Below are positions 36,026 to 49,900 of a DNA stretch of 64,000 nucleotides, piece by piece. The notes under the pieces were generated by a model that was not told the origin of the DNA, ran no database searches, and was given only the letters and a program-made list of their open reading frames with translations. The DNA is from Malurus cyaneus samueli (taxonomy: Eukaryota > Chordata > Aves > Passeriformes > Maluridae), in NCBI GenBank assembly GCA_009741485.1, contig CM019214.1, positions 8,050,886 through 8,114,885 of the forward strand. The letters are read 5' to 3'. Position 1 is the first letter of the stretch. Each line of letters opens with the position of its first letter. A program made the translations under genes and the position numbers.

Positions 36026-39000
36026 GTGAGTTAAGGATATTTATTCAATAATTCACTGCTTTAATTGTGCTGAGCATGTCACTCAGCATGGATTTTAACT
36101 CGGGGTTTTGTTTGTGTGTTCACACCACCAGCACTGAGCGTTGCAATCTGTGCAAAAGCTGAGTAGGAAATGTCAGATGCTGCCTCTCAGCTGCTTGGTA
36201 ACACCTAGCCAGTGCTTCTCCTCCATTTTCCTGCTCTCCTATAGAGCTTTATTCACTGGAGCAGAAAGAAATAAGACCTATTAGGGCACTCATAAATAAA
36301 ACCAACACCCCAGTGACTGGACAAGCTGCTGGCAATCCTAAGGAACTTTTTTTCCCCCAAAATATGCATGAAAATTTTTGTCAAGGGAAAATATTTCAGA
36401 ACATGAATTCATTTTTCCTTAGGTCAGTAGCACGGGGTTCTCCCCATCTTCCCAGCCCTGCATTTAATAGCTTCAGTGGATCTGGGACAGGTCCCCAGTG
36501 CACAAGTGCTGTATCCTGGTGCAGAGCTGCTTCAGCTGAATTGTGCCTGTCAATTTGTCACTCTTTAATTATATCCTTTATGGTTATTCTATACTCATCT
36601 TCAGCCACAAAGATCCTATTTTGTTTTTCAAAACTTGCACAGATGTAATTGGAACTTAAAACATTGAGGATGGAATAGCAAAAGTGCATCTCCTAGGAAA
36701 ATCTCTTTATTGTTTTCAGTAAGCTGCTACCTCTCCTTGTTGATTCAATGACTGTCAGGCAATATTTTTGAATGAGGACTCCATCTGCAGTCTCACCTAT
36801 ATAGTCTTTTATATTTTTGGTTTTCTTCTCTCCTTATTCACTCCCTTCCAAAACAATAACAATATTCTCTGAAAGGGATGGGAAGCGAGTCCAGATTCTT
36901 GATATTTTTATCTGGACAAGTTCTTTACATGGTTATACTTTGAAAAAAATGGTGTAAGCAAATGTTTTATTGAAGTACTTTTATATAGGTTAGGAAAAGA
37001 TAAAGTGGAGAGTTTTATAAAGAAAATGAAATACTAAATGAAATCCATTTGTTGCTTCTTAACAGATACCAAAAACTTCTTATGTGCAAAGAAGTCTTGG
37101 CTTTTCCCCACAGAATATTTCAGTTTTCATATTTGTTTTGTTTCTTTTGTTTCAGCTCTTTGTTTTCTCCTTCAATAATTCTTGCATTATTTTGCAAAAG
37201 ACTCATCTGGCTGCCCAAATGTCTAACTTTGCTAACTCATCAACTCACACTTCTCAAATAATGATTTTCAACTCCATTGGTCATGCTGAATTACTGTAAG
37301 CCTACAGTGTTCATGGCTGTGGCATCAAAATATATTTGCTCATTTGTAATATATTTCATGAAATAAATTAGGCTGCTGCATAATGCAGTGTATCTGTTTT
37401 ATGCATCATTGTGTTCTTTATACAGATTGAACTTGTCTGAATATGGAGAGATTTGGTGAGTTAACAGCCTCAGCATCTGAAAGCCTGCAAACTCATTTCT
37501 GTACACTGAAGTAATGTGAAATGGCAACGAGCAGATAAAGAACAACTGGGCACAGCTCTAAGAGAAAGAGATGACTTTCTGAGAGCTTCTTGAATCATTA
37601 AATGCAAACTTCATGGTTTGATTTTTTTTTCCCTTCATTTCTGCTTTCTGAAAATGGGAATATAGGGTTTCTTGAATATGTGGAAACTTAAATTGCTGCA
37701 TACCTACTTTAATATTTTCGAGGCAACAGCTCTACCCACCACATGACAGTCTCAAAGGTTCATTTAACAACACTATAGCAACCAGTAAATAATTAAACAC
37801 AGTGCTCTGTCTCCAACACCAAAGCTAAAGAGACAGGGATAATGAGAGGCTCCTTGGGCAAAGGACACAGGTTACATTAAACCATTATTACCTTATTTTC
37901 CAAGTGGATATTTCTTACTTTCTTTCATTTCAGCTGTTCTCTTTTTAGTAAAATACAGAGACACACATGTGGAAGGCACATCCTGATGTCCAGGAAATAA
38001 GAAATGCTGAATTCTGCATGCAGAGAGAGATTGAGCACTGACACCAGCTGGGGGAAGTTTGAGGGCAGACGTGGCAGTGCTGGCTTAACTGACAGGTGGA
38101 AAATGTTTTAATTTAGTACTGTCTAAATTGTTTCTGTGGAAAATTAACCCTGTAGATGATCCCCTTTAAATATGATCCTCTGCTGCTGTGAAAGGACAAG
38201 GACTGCACATGTTCTTGCAGTAGCTCCTTGCACTGAATTGGCTTCTGCTAAGCTGGTGACACCAGCCACAATAATTTCCCTTGTCTGCAGAACACACGGC
38301 AGTGAATCAGAAGGAAAATGCATTTTGGTGTGGATTTTGGCCCCATTCTTTGTGAAGACAGAGTGCAATTAGAGAACAGTTGATTTACTTCAGGAGAAAA
38401 GTCAGCAGTTCATGATTGCAGAGCTTTCTCCTCAAGGCCATCCAGGGAAGTGCCACTGGGAGCATCCTTAGAGTTCCTTGCACCTGCCCTGAAGGACGGG
38501 AACCTTCTCTTAGCACCTAGAACAATGGTTTAGAAAGAAACAATTATTAGTTAGAGAAATAGTTTTCCCAATGTTTTTCCCCCTACCTAGAGATGCTATT
38601 GCAATAGTATCAAGAAAGGTGGAAGTGAGGGGATTGAGTTCCTAAATACACAATGAAGGTTGGCGCTGCTGACAGTGAGAGAGCTGAGTCACAAAGATCC
38701 AGCTGAGAAGAGTTTTAGAAAGAAGATTTGAAGGTTTATAAGGCACACTTGACTTTTACATATAACAAGCTGAATTATACAAGAGTAAGAAGTTTAAAAA
38801 GTGATCCAATTCTTTTTTTTTTGTCACAACTCTCTGCTAAAATATATGTATGGTTTTCTCTACAACATTTGGCCTGCAGGACCAAAATAAAAAATAAAAT
38901 CAAAATGAGAGATGGGATAAAGCATTTAAAAGTTTCTATATAAGGACAAGCTTTTAAGGTTTACTGCAGTCTCAGGCAATTTTTTTCCCATAGATTATCT

Positions 39001-39871
39001 GTTTTCCTTCAGTAGATAAAATTTGTCAGACATCTGCAACAGGATGATGTGCTCTGACTATGTCAAGAATCTAGAAAGAGTGCAAGACAGAATTCTGCTT
39101 CTTTTTCCCCAGGGGAATTGGAAAGGGATGATGGACTCTGCCTTCAGAGGCACAGGCTGTTTGCCATAAACAGCAGAGCTCCTGCCTGAGTGCTGTGGGT
39201 GTGAGATGATGAAGGAGGTGAAGCGTTGCTGCTGAATGAACAAAGCAGCTGTCCTGGCTCACGGGTGACAACCAGCAACTTATCCACCACATTAGAATCT
39301 TGCACCTCTGGAAAAACTTGTTATAGTGGCTGCTGACTTCTGATTTCCTGTAATTTACTTCACCAAAAGCTGACAGATTGATTGCTTAGCATTGGTTATT
39401 AACTTTTACAATTCCAGCAGCTGTCATGGACAATAATTTAATTCAGAAATTTTGAATGCTTCAGGGCTCTTTTTGTGTTTGAGGGTACAAAAAGCATATA
39501 TAACTTGTCCCATAAGTAATGACATGTTAGCAGTGTGACATCTTGCCACTGAGTGCAGGGTACAAAGGATGGGCCTGGCATTCCTAAACAACAGGATCAT
39601 TGACAGAGCACTGATGTCTCTGAAAAGTCCGTCAAACCACATAGAAATGGGAGCCAATTTCAGAATTACCTGTCCATCCTGGTAATTTATAAGCCAGGCT
39701 CTCTACTGTTAGCAAGAATTGCCTTGTCTCCTCTGTTTACAAATGCTGGGGTAACCTCAGCCTCAGGGTTTAACTAAACCTGATTTAGTAGACTTGAACT
39801 TCAAAAGCAAGACATTGGACATCTGGTTCTGCAATTCAGAAGGTCTTTATTATGCCCAAATGCTGTTGATC
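36026..39871. other. Non-coding stretch, nothing recognised
   Basis: Unique A+T-rich sequence. Frames are short (up to 111 codons at 36313-36648, plus strand) and lack domains. No repeat family was recognised. Confidence 0.5.
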
Positions 39872-39893
39872 TTTTTTTTTTTTTTTTTTTCAG

Positions 39894-39990
39894 ATTACAA
39901 GAATCCTGAGGAGCCAAAGGGATGCAGGGGAGCATCACTGAAATGCAGAGATTCACACAAGGAGCTTCCCAACCAGCTCCCCACTGCCAG
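39894..39990 (+). other. Candidate exon after a T19 tract (unproven)
   Basis: A T19 run (39872-39890) followed by CAG gives an ideal-looking acceptor. Ninety-seven bases later the sequence CCAG is followed by GTATTA, an acceptable donor. One frame is open across the whole segment (it starts Asp-Tyr-Lys-Asn-Pro-Glu-Glu-Pro-Lys and is charged). The segment is more G+C-rich than its flanks. Against it: long T runs followed by CAG are common in this window, the peptide is unfamiliar, and no neighbouring exon is visible. Confidence 0.2.
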
Positions 39991-42900
39991 GTATTAACAG
40001 CCAAGCTGGAAAGGAGAGTATTTCCTCTCAGATTTCATACCTTGGTCTCACCTTGGTTTTGCATTCCTTTTTTTATTGCATAAAGCATTTTTTTTTTCCT
40101 ACTCATTTTCCTTTTGGGTGATTCACGTGCAATTTGCAGACAGAATATGCTGCACACAACTAAATAAGCAGCATGACAGGGAAAAAGTAGACTAAACATG
40201 GATGAGAAACCTGAGGGAAAACTCGTCTACTGTGAAGTATTCCCACCAGATATCATTAAATTGTACAATGCAAATCTCTTTTACGAGCTTTGCAATGTGG
40301 AATATGCTTTAAAAAGAAGAGCTAACATTTTCTTAGATTAAGATCTTATCTAAATCTTAAAGTCTGTGCTCAGGGTATGGAGCTGTCTAGTCATGCAGGT
40401 GCCTGCAAAGGGAGTCTTGATCACAGTGGGGAACAGTGAAACAAAATGAGAGCAGGAATGAAACATTTAAGATGATCTTCACTAAAAAATGGAATTATTT
40501 CTTCATTGCATTATTAATTCAGTACTGAGTATAATTAATTTATTGGCCATTAACGTTGCTATTTGCATTACCATTGGGTTCTCTGGATAAAAGCACAATG
40601 TGACTTTCCTAACACATTTCAAATACTGTAATCAGACAGTGAATTGCTCTTCAGCAGAGCTCTCCAGATGTAAACCATGGATTATTTGGTCTCTCTAAAC
40701 TGCTTTCTGAGGCTGTTAATAACTTAAAAGCCTCCATGAATTACTTTGAACAGGTCTAACACAGGACAGCAGCAAAAAAGACCACTTACATTCTAAACAC
40801 ATCTCTGCTTATAGGATACCTGAGGCTTTTTCTAAGTCATTTGCCCTCTTGCCATTTCTCCACTGATTAGAAGACCTCACCTGAAAATACCTCTTAAACT
40901 CTATGTTCAATATTCAAGATGTGCCACAGATTCGTGGGAGACCTATACACACAGACAAATTCCTCACCAAGAGAAGAAAAACACAAACTGTAGATAATGT
41001 GGAGAAGTTTGAGAACTTGTTTGACATTGTTCTCAACACTGTTCCATTTTTCATTATCAATGTAATTATGGGATTTCACATGTTCCTCAGCTGTTACAGG
41101 GATTTCTATAAATGCAGTAGGAGGTGGAAGGAGAGAAATTTCAACCAGGGCCCCTAGTTTGGGTCTTAAGTATTAACTTGTGCCCCTTCTTTCTCCAGAT
41201 TGTAAAAAACATTCTCTCTGAAATACTCAATATTGTTGTCTCAATATTGGAGTATGCTAGTATTACACCTCTACAGTTTTATCTAAATGAGCTCCTGGAA
41301 TTGCATGAATAATATTGGCAATGATATGTGAGGAAAAAATCAAGTTCAGTCTCTCTAATCAATGCTACCTTGGCAAGTCCAATGAGTCAAACAAACAATC
41401 AATGAAAAAGGCTGATCTATGTCACTGCAATCAGGGACAAACTGCATCTGAATCAGAAAGCTTCATTTTTACATTGCTCCTTTTGAAAGGACAATCTTCA
41501 CAGGTAATCTGCAGAGGACATCACTGAAAAAATCCAGAGAGAGAAGAATTCCATCATCAGAAAGTTTTACAACATAATTTCCTTGAATAACACTTTTTAA
41601 AAATTGACTTTGCCAAGAAACTGCTAAGTTCTTTTGAAGGAGGAAGTCTAGGTAATTATTTTAAGTTCTGTTAAGCATTTCAAAAGAGAGGAAAGGTATT
41701 TTTTTGCCACAGTCTAGATGTTCAATAAGGAGTACTGGTATTTCAAAAACCTTAAAATGTGGTGCAGACAGTTTCATAGGAGAAGGGCACCAGGCAACAA
41801 TAAGATGAAAAATGTGGGGGAGAAATAAGTTTAGCCTATAAATAGAAAGGCAGATATTTCTTTAAACTTTGTTGCTGGTGAGAGCCATTTTATAATTTCA
41901 GCCCACGTTTTACTAAGTTGCATTAAAAGCCAAAAGACAGAGTTAGAGGCCACATGACAGTTGTCAGGTGAGTTTAATCTCTCTTTCAGTGTCTGGTTTA
42001 ACTCTGCTTCTTTCTGGTATGAAGGCATTTGAGAAATGTGGCTGTAAACATTTGACATAATATCTAAAATGACAGACTAAAATTGCTTATGCTTGTTTTC
42101 CAGCTTCTGTTTGAATGCACAAATCTGCAAGAAATAAAAGCAGACTGCTTCCCCAAGGATTCTGTTCAAGTGTTGCTTTTATGCTATGACAGAATGCAAG
42201 AAAAAAAATGAAAGATTCCTCCCAGGACCAGGGCCATTAATGAGACAGGGAACCATTCAACCCTAAGTCACTTTTTGAAAAACCACACAGGATCAGGACT
42301 CAAGCTTTACTTCAAACTGGAGCTCATTCCCCAACTTTTGTGAAATGAGGTGTTGCCTCAGCCCAGCAAGCTGCTTTGATGTGCATCACCTAACTTTTGA
42401 CATAGAGACTGATCCTATTGTTCCCTCACCTCCTTTTAGGGGAGCCTTCATCCCCCTTCCACACTGGAGCCCTGCTGCAGGCTGTGATCACAAGTGGAGT
42501 GCTTTGTCTGCAATCTTTTGAAGGAAAATGTTCATCCAAACCTGAGAATAACCTAAGTTATTCTTGGAAGAATTGCAAGGGCAGTGCTCAGCTACAACTC
42601 CACAACCATAAAGATGTCTGATGGCAGCACTGCCACTGTAGAGGGTTTTGCCCTTTTGACCCATCCTTTCCTACACACTAAATCCATTCCTGGATTAGAC
42701 TAATTGCAGCCCTCTGGAGGCTGAGCCATGCTGATGGAAGATATTTTCTGTTCTGCAGATGAACACCAGTTTGGAGATTCCAGAATTTTGCTGGAATACT
42801 TTCTTTAGTCCTGAATCAAAATTTGGTGTAGAATGAAATCTTCATAGGCAGAGCAGCCAGCCCAGCATCCCCTGCCTTCAGCAAGCAGATCATATTAGGG

Positions 42901-43860
42901 TCCAAGAAGGGCCACAAAAACACATTTTGCCCATGAATGGACACTGAGAAGGAAAGCAGGCTTTGCATATATTCCCCACATGAAACAAGTGGAACTGCAA
43001 AGGGTAAGAGAGCACAAGAGGAAAATGGAGCAGGAAAAGTCACAGAGGGAATAGAATTAATAGGAAGCCAATGTAACAACTATATAATGAGAGAAAGACA
43101 AAATGAGGAACCAGAGGGGGCTGAAATAATGAGGATTTACTAATCCAGAGCTAACAATATGGACAAGAGAAGAAAAGCAGCAATCAGATGTAAGACAGGA
43201 TCTCACCAGAAACACAGAAATGTGTAAACACTGGGTGATTTTAACTGAGATCTGCAAACTGAGTTTCAGGCTTTTCTTTTCCCATGCTCAGCAAACAGGA
43301 ACCCAAAGGCTAACTGATGTTGATGATGATGAGTCCAGCAAATCCACTTTGATTATATTGCAATTTACCAACTATGTATCATTAAACTAATAATCATAGC
43401 TGGAGAGGTCAAGAGAATTTACAGAATTTGGAGGATTTCTTATGTGAGGTGAAATAAGGGGTGTGTTTAGGAAATCATGTTGAAGTACAAGCTGAAAAAC
43501 AATCTTAAGGCTGCTAAGTCAAGCATTCAGATGATACCACATAAATTCAGGTTGTAAATTATTAAATAGTACTTATTTATATGATCATATATTGGGCCTC
43601 TCCTCCACTTTATCCATACCTCCTCCAGAAGCCAAGTGGGTTTTTTTCAGCATAATGACAGAATGCACAAATAAAGAAGCTCTCCTGGGTTTGATGAGCA
43701 TTCTGTCATGCCAATCTTGGACACAGAGAGGGCCAGTGAGATGAGCAGCATCAGGATAGCTGTGAGCCTGACAGATACATATCCAATGTATTCAAAAAAT
43801 CCCTGGTGAGGAGCTCTCCTGAGTCTTTTCTAATATGACCTCCTTGCTCTGTTTACCTCC
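39991..43860. other. Non-coding stretch, nothing firm
   Basis: Unique sequence. Around 40561-40577 an octamer ATTTGCAT is followed by CCATTGG, an inverted CCAAT, which would suit a regulatory element but is weak evidence alone. Frames of up to 87 codons have no recognisable domain. Confidence 0.5.
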
Positions 43861-43960
43861 AGAAATATTTTCCTGGTATTTAACCTAACCCTCCTTTCTT
43901 GCATTTTAAGTCAATATTTCTTAACCTTCACACCATCAACACAGCAGTAAACTTTTCTAC
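43861..43960 (-). mobile_element. Old CR1 LINE relic, minus strand
   Basis: The plus-strand words ttttcctggtatttaaccta, accctcc, ttttaagtcaatatttctta and accttcacaccatca follow, in order, the complement of the region just upstream of the CR1 3' end (the part that usually reads ttcctaat, taacctaaa, ctcccct, ttaaggccatt, ctcttgtcct). Divergence is high and both ends are hard to place. The element's own 3' end is not preserved on the left. It is non-coding and much older than the copy at 54 kb. Confidence 0.45.
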
Positions 43961-46900
43961 CTTTCCCAGCACTTCTATGGAATTAACTTGCAGCAAGCTA
44001 ATTAAACTGTCTTAAGGTAATAGCTGAAGTGAGCATCAGCAACAAAAAAAACCCACGAAAATGCTGTGTTTTAAGCTGTCTACACCTTTGGCTCTGTCTA
44101 TATTCACATGAGTGGATCATAGGATGTTCTCTGGCACTGGGGCCAGCTGGCATGGAATGGCCTGTGTGTGCTGAACACACCCTAAAGCACCATGGCCATC
44201 AGCTCAAACAAATCTGGCTGCTGCTGTAAGACCTGAGCAGCACAGGGAGTCATATTCCTCACCCTGGTGTGGTTTAATTTACTGTTTACTCTAGTCTATG
44301 CAAATCTAAATAGGATAAGGAGGCAAGCAGTGATGCATCGAACTGAAGTATTTAATTTTTTAATTTTTTTTCTTTATTGATTACAGAACGCTACTTGTTC
44401 ACATACTGGGCCTCTACCTCACGGGAAAAAATGGCATTAGTATATATGCACAAATATAAACCTTGGTTTGTGTGCTCTCTTTTCTCCTAGTTCATTACTC
44501 ACAACACAGATGTTATCTGTGCCTGCAGTCTCCATTTGGTTTTGAATTTGTTTTTTGCACAGTTTTCTGGCTGAACACAGGTCCAGTTTGTCCCAGCACC
44601 CTCATTCCAGTGGCACAGGAGTCTGTTTGTAGTTCTTTTCTGTTTCTTTTGTTCAGTATTTCCTCCTCCGCGCTCACAGCAAAGCTTCTTTGCCACTCTA
44701 TCAGCTGGTAGCCCTTTACCCTTTTCCATTCACTTGCTCTACCAAAAGCAATTTCCTTTCCCAATCATCAGATAATATTTATGCATTCAAATCTGTGAAC
44801 AATAATAGAAATATCCCATTTCAAAAGCAGAGAGGCTAAATAGGCTGTTTCGCTTGATGGGAACTTCTTTCTGTACTCTCTTGTCCTTCAAACACCATTT
44901 CAGCCCTAGTTTAGCTTTTCTCACAGAGCAAAGAGTTTGTCTGTCAACTGATAAGATGAAAGTTTGAAACTTTTCATACCCAGCCCAGATAGTACCTTAT
45001 AAGCAGTCCCTTGGCTTATAGGAAGAAGTCATCAATAAAGAGATTTTATCTTCTGCTCATCACCCAGAGGTGTTCTCTGTGCTCTGGAGCAGATCTGCAG
45101 CTCACACTGGGCAGTTCAGGTGTGTGTCTGTAGGAGCAGGGTTTGTCAGGCACAGACACTTGTGCAGCTCTGCACAGCTACACACGAGTCTCTTCTCCAG
45201 TTTAAATCTAAACTTCGGGGGTTTTTTAACTTACACACTGGCAGAATATTTCAATCAGGGCAAAAGTCAAGGGAATGCATTATTCCCTCCTCCTTCCCTC
45301 ACCTGGATTGCTGTGTTTGTAGGCAAAGAGCTCTGAATGGTCCTGTTTGCTGAACTCTCCTCATCTGTGCCCCCCTCCCCCATCTCAGGAGCCCAGCTGA
45401 CCCTTATCACTCCATTTCCTTATCAGGGTCCAGGTAGCATGGGCATTTCTTCTCATCACTGACACAGATTTGCAAAGCAAACTAGATCATATTCTGCTTT
45501 CATGTTTCCTCCCTCTTGCAAGTTATTTCATTAACACTCTCGTGTCCACTTCAGAAGATTTCACAGGCCAAAACACTCTCACACATCAAAGCAAAACTCT
45601 CCAGGCTGCTCATAAATAACTCCACAAGCATAGACAACCGTATTATGCTGCTATGAAAACACTTTTTTTTCTGTACAAAATCTTCAGAAGATTAACATCC
45701 TTTCATATTTGTTTTATCTTTTGTATCTCACAGAAGATGATCTAGGAGCACAGACACGTTATGAAAACATGCAGGAAAATGCAGGAAGAGCTTCTCTTGG
45801 CTGATTAGGTTACCAAGGCACTATTAGGCATGAGGAGGCATTGATTCAGAGGGATCAATTTTGCTGGAAAGGTTATATATGCACTGAGAAATAAAATAAA
45901 AGGAAAAGGTGGGGAAATCAAAACACAGACAAAAATAGTTTTCAATAAACTGCCCTTGGTTGCCATGGTTCCTTACTTGCCTTGTCAATAATAATTATGA
46001 ATAATAATACCTGCGAGAAAGTCAGATATAATCACACCTCTGTTGCTGCCTTCAAAAATATGCAGAAATTGTTACTCTACATTGTGTTGAACCTTTTTCT
46101 CTCCCCAAACAGAGCATGATGCCACAATGGAACCACTTCAAACAGGTCTGGAAGGTCCCAAACACTTTGAGAGTGTACCAAGTACAAACCTTTGGGATCC
46201 CTCTCCCCCATACTCAGTGATATTCCTGCTCTGTCCCTTTCAGAGGCTGCACGGTGCCACCTGTGATTTGTCCCCACCCAAGGCTGTGTCTCCAGTGCTC
46301 CCACAGGGGCTCTCCAGAGACATTCCCTGTAAGGATGAAGGTCTGTGATCCTTCCTGCATTCCTGGTGCAGCAGAGACACAGAAAAAAACAGTGTAAAAA
46401 AATGTAGTTGAAAATTGTCCTCATCAGGGCAAAATCTTCTGTGGCAGAAGTGAAGGACACAGAAAATGCTCCTTAGTGGGACAAGGACCTGAGGCTGTCA
46501 CAGACATTGATCTCTGCCTGAACTGCAGTGAATCCACACCCAGCATTCCCAGGAACACTGAGCTGCTCCATTTCAGTGGATTCATAGATTAATAGACACA
46601 ACAAAAGGATTTATTTGGTTCTGGGAAACAGTCCACGAGTAATTTGGGCTCAACTCCCTCACACACACCCCCACACTCCCACCCCTTTCAATTCCTCTGG
46701 GTTTTCTACACCCAGGTTTAGCAGCTGTGACATCAGGGTCAGGTGTGATCCTCAGTAGCCTCCTGCCTTTGGCATAAAATCACATTTTACTCTGAATTCT
46801 GAGCTACCAAAGGATCCAGAATTCACTTTATTGCAAGCAAGAGGTACCAACTTGAAGCTTTGAGAAGTCAGGTACACACCTGCCAAAGGTATGGCTTCTT

Positions 46901-49900
46901 GAATGGCAAATTATCCATTATTTTAATGGAAATTTACAAATAAATAGGTAAGCATTCATGGACTATGTTCACTTTCTGAAAATATTTAACTTGGAATTGT
47001 GTTTTGACTTTCAAATAATAAAATATTTAGTTCAATATTCCTCCAGAAGACCAAAGAATTCCAGTTCTGCAAAGATCTCAAAAAGCTCTTTAAGGCAAGA
47101 TAACAAGGGAATGCATAGAGACTTGCCTACCATGCTCAAACTAGTAAGTATTTTCTTTGGTAATTTTGGATGAGTTTGGGATTTTCCAGAGTAACTTGTG
47201 GTATTTGGTTGCCTGGCTTTGCAATTTCAATTTTTTTTTCAAATATTTAATACCTTTGTCCTCTAAAAGCAGCATTCTCTAGGATAACTACAGTTTAGGC
47301 ATTTGCAAAATCAAAATGTGCCCCTTCCAGTTACACAGACTCTTCCCATCATACACCATACAGAGCAAGGAATCATTTCAGTAGCACATGAAGGCAAAAA
47401 CTGAGACAAACCCCAAATGTTTTGGATGCAGAAATTCAGAGCCTTTGATCCTGCACAGATTTTAGACATTGTCAGGCACTCATTTACGAGAGGAGATGGG
47501 AGCAGGAGAGATTAGAAGAGCAAAATATTGGGATAGAAAAAACATTATGTGTTCTGCTTATGTTTTAATAACATAACCACTCTCATTCTGATTTATATAC
47601 TCCCCTGATTTGCAAGATGCATTGAAAATGGCAGCCAGTCATCAAAAAGTTGTTTTTTAGAAGACACGTTTTCAGACAGCTTAGGAACACATACCTCTAT
47701 AAAAACTTGGATCTATAGTCACTCTCGTTTTTTTTTTATACTCATTACACTCTCCATGATATTTAGTTTCATTGTGATTCCTCTAATTGCAATACTAATA
47801 ATTAATAGTTGACTTTATATCTTGCTTGCAAAGTACTCAGGGGAATGTAACACAATAAGCACAAATACAACATAGAAGCATATACTTTCAAATTCATAAT
47901 CAGAGGGAAATGATACATAATTTAGTATTTGAAGTATATTATTAGAAGGATGAGATAATCAGCTTGTTTCCAGATCACAGAGCTCTTACTTCAGGAGCAA
48001 AAGTGCTAGATATGCACTCAACTAGATGTGAATTTTTTAAGGAACACTGAAGATGATCATTCCCCACAGCTGATAAGGGAATAAGCACATCATGTGCACT
48101 CTGAGGTAAAAAGAGCTGCTCCTCTGTTTTTCCAGATGAAGAATTTGACTTTCCCTACCTGTTTTCTAATTGTCAGAAAATGCTGAAAAATACATTTATT
48201 TCTAATGTATCTGTTCTAAAAACTCAACTTCTATGGTATTCTTTATAACCTGCTTTTTCAGCACAAGGCTTTTTGTATTTCAAATGTTTTTGTGACTGCA
48301 GAAAGTTTTTCTACCATATATCTGAAAAAAAATCATGTCAGGACCACTTGAAAAAGAAAGGACAACAAAAGTGGACACCAGATAACCTGCCAATGCATGT
48401 ATTTCTGCCCTTTGACTTTATCTATTCCAATATAGCATTTTACTTCTCATGTATGACAGGGAGGTTTTTTACACTGGGAAGCACTATTCTTCACTGTCAT
48501 ATTAAATTTTTACTATATAGGTTGGTTGGTTTTTTTGGGGTTTTTTTTTAAGATCTTTAGGGTCTTATTCTACCAAATATTTTCTGTTCCACTCACAGCA
48601 AAAGAGAATGCTGAAGAACAAATCGTTGCATAGTGCACATCACATATCAAATTGCATTCCACTTTATCAGGATTTTTAAACCATAGTCATCTATATTATT
48701 GGCTTCTTGTTGGTGTTTTATTTCTGACCTTGTGCTGGTAGAAGCCTTACAAATAAAAATCTGTCCAGTATGTTGTTATTGCCACCACTGCACCCTCTGA
48801 TGCCATTGTGGGTGATCTTTTTGCATTGCAATTGCTGTCAGATGGAAAAGTGCACAGCCATTGAGAGTTCTCCTTGGCAATCAATCTTCAGGAGAAAAAA
48901 CAGAGCCTGATATTTCTGTTATAAGTGAAATCATAGGGAGGCTCAGCAGCCAGAAATAGTGACAGAACTGCACAATACCCCAGCAATGCTCATTGGGAAA
49001 CTGGGGACTTTGATGGTTATGATATTTTTCTCCTGCAGCAGATTATGTGCAATGAGGAATAAGAACTTTGAAGGGATGGAGAATAGCACAAGATTACCCC
49101 CAGGAAGTTTACATGAAGCAAATACATGTTACTGAAGTAATTTTTAATAATAAATCACATTTCTGCAATATTCTAGGAAATTTGCACTGTTTACTAGCAA
49201 CAACCATTTCTATTATACCAGGTGTTGACCTTACTCTGTCAGCAAGGGTAGGAATTTTTCCCATTCTGCTTGCATGCAACAAATTCAGATCCTAAATAAT
49301 TTATTTCTACTAAACCTAGCATTGCAGAGAAAAGTTGGGACAAAGGTGCACTGAAACTTACTTTCTTTATTTACATAAACTTCAAATTGTACATACAGGC
49401 ATCAGATCAAGACAGCAAAGCAACAGCTCAGAGACAGCAGAATGAAACACAGGAAAAAACAAAGGTTTCTTCTGCAAAGGATTTGCATGTGTCCTTCATG
49501 TAATACTTCAGTTTTGTATAATGCACTTACTTAAATACTAAATACTTAAACTGCACAAAAAGTGAATAACTCCCCAGTCACGGAGTCAAGATTATGGCAC
49601 TCACACAGCAAAGGGGGCATATTCATTTCTGTCCCTTTGGTAATTAATGTTCTCCTACTTTTGGAAACTAAAATGGCATCAACAGCAAATGTTGTGCATT
49701 GTCTTCCTCATGACTTTCAGCACATAGCGCACAGAATGCAAGCTCCCATCTTCTGGCAAATGTGCAAAATACTGGCAGGAATGAGCAAGAAGACATTTAA
49801 ACACAGGAGATTATTTTTCAGCTGTTCAGAAAAAAATCCTAAATTCACATTTATGTACAGCCTTGGGCATATGGTTTCAATGCAATCAGCTGAAATGAGT

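Noticed and set aside
46077..46460. 127-codon minus-strand frame, and an acceptor-like ctctccccaaacag on the plus strand at about 46100
   Set aside because: The frame has no domain. The plus-strand acceptor is followed by only a 34-base segment before a weak GTCTGG donor, so no exon can be supported.
46575..46640. Second possible LTR (aaaaggatttatttgg, AATAAA on the minus strand)
   Set aside because: Only the poly-A-like word supports it. There is no U5-like block, no terminal dinucleotides and no flanking duplication.
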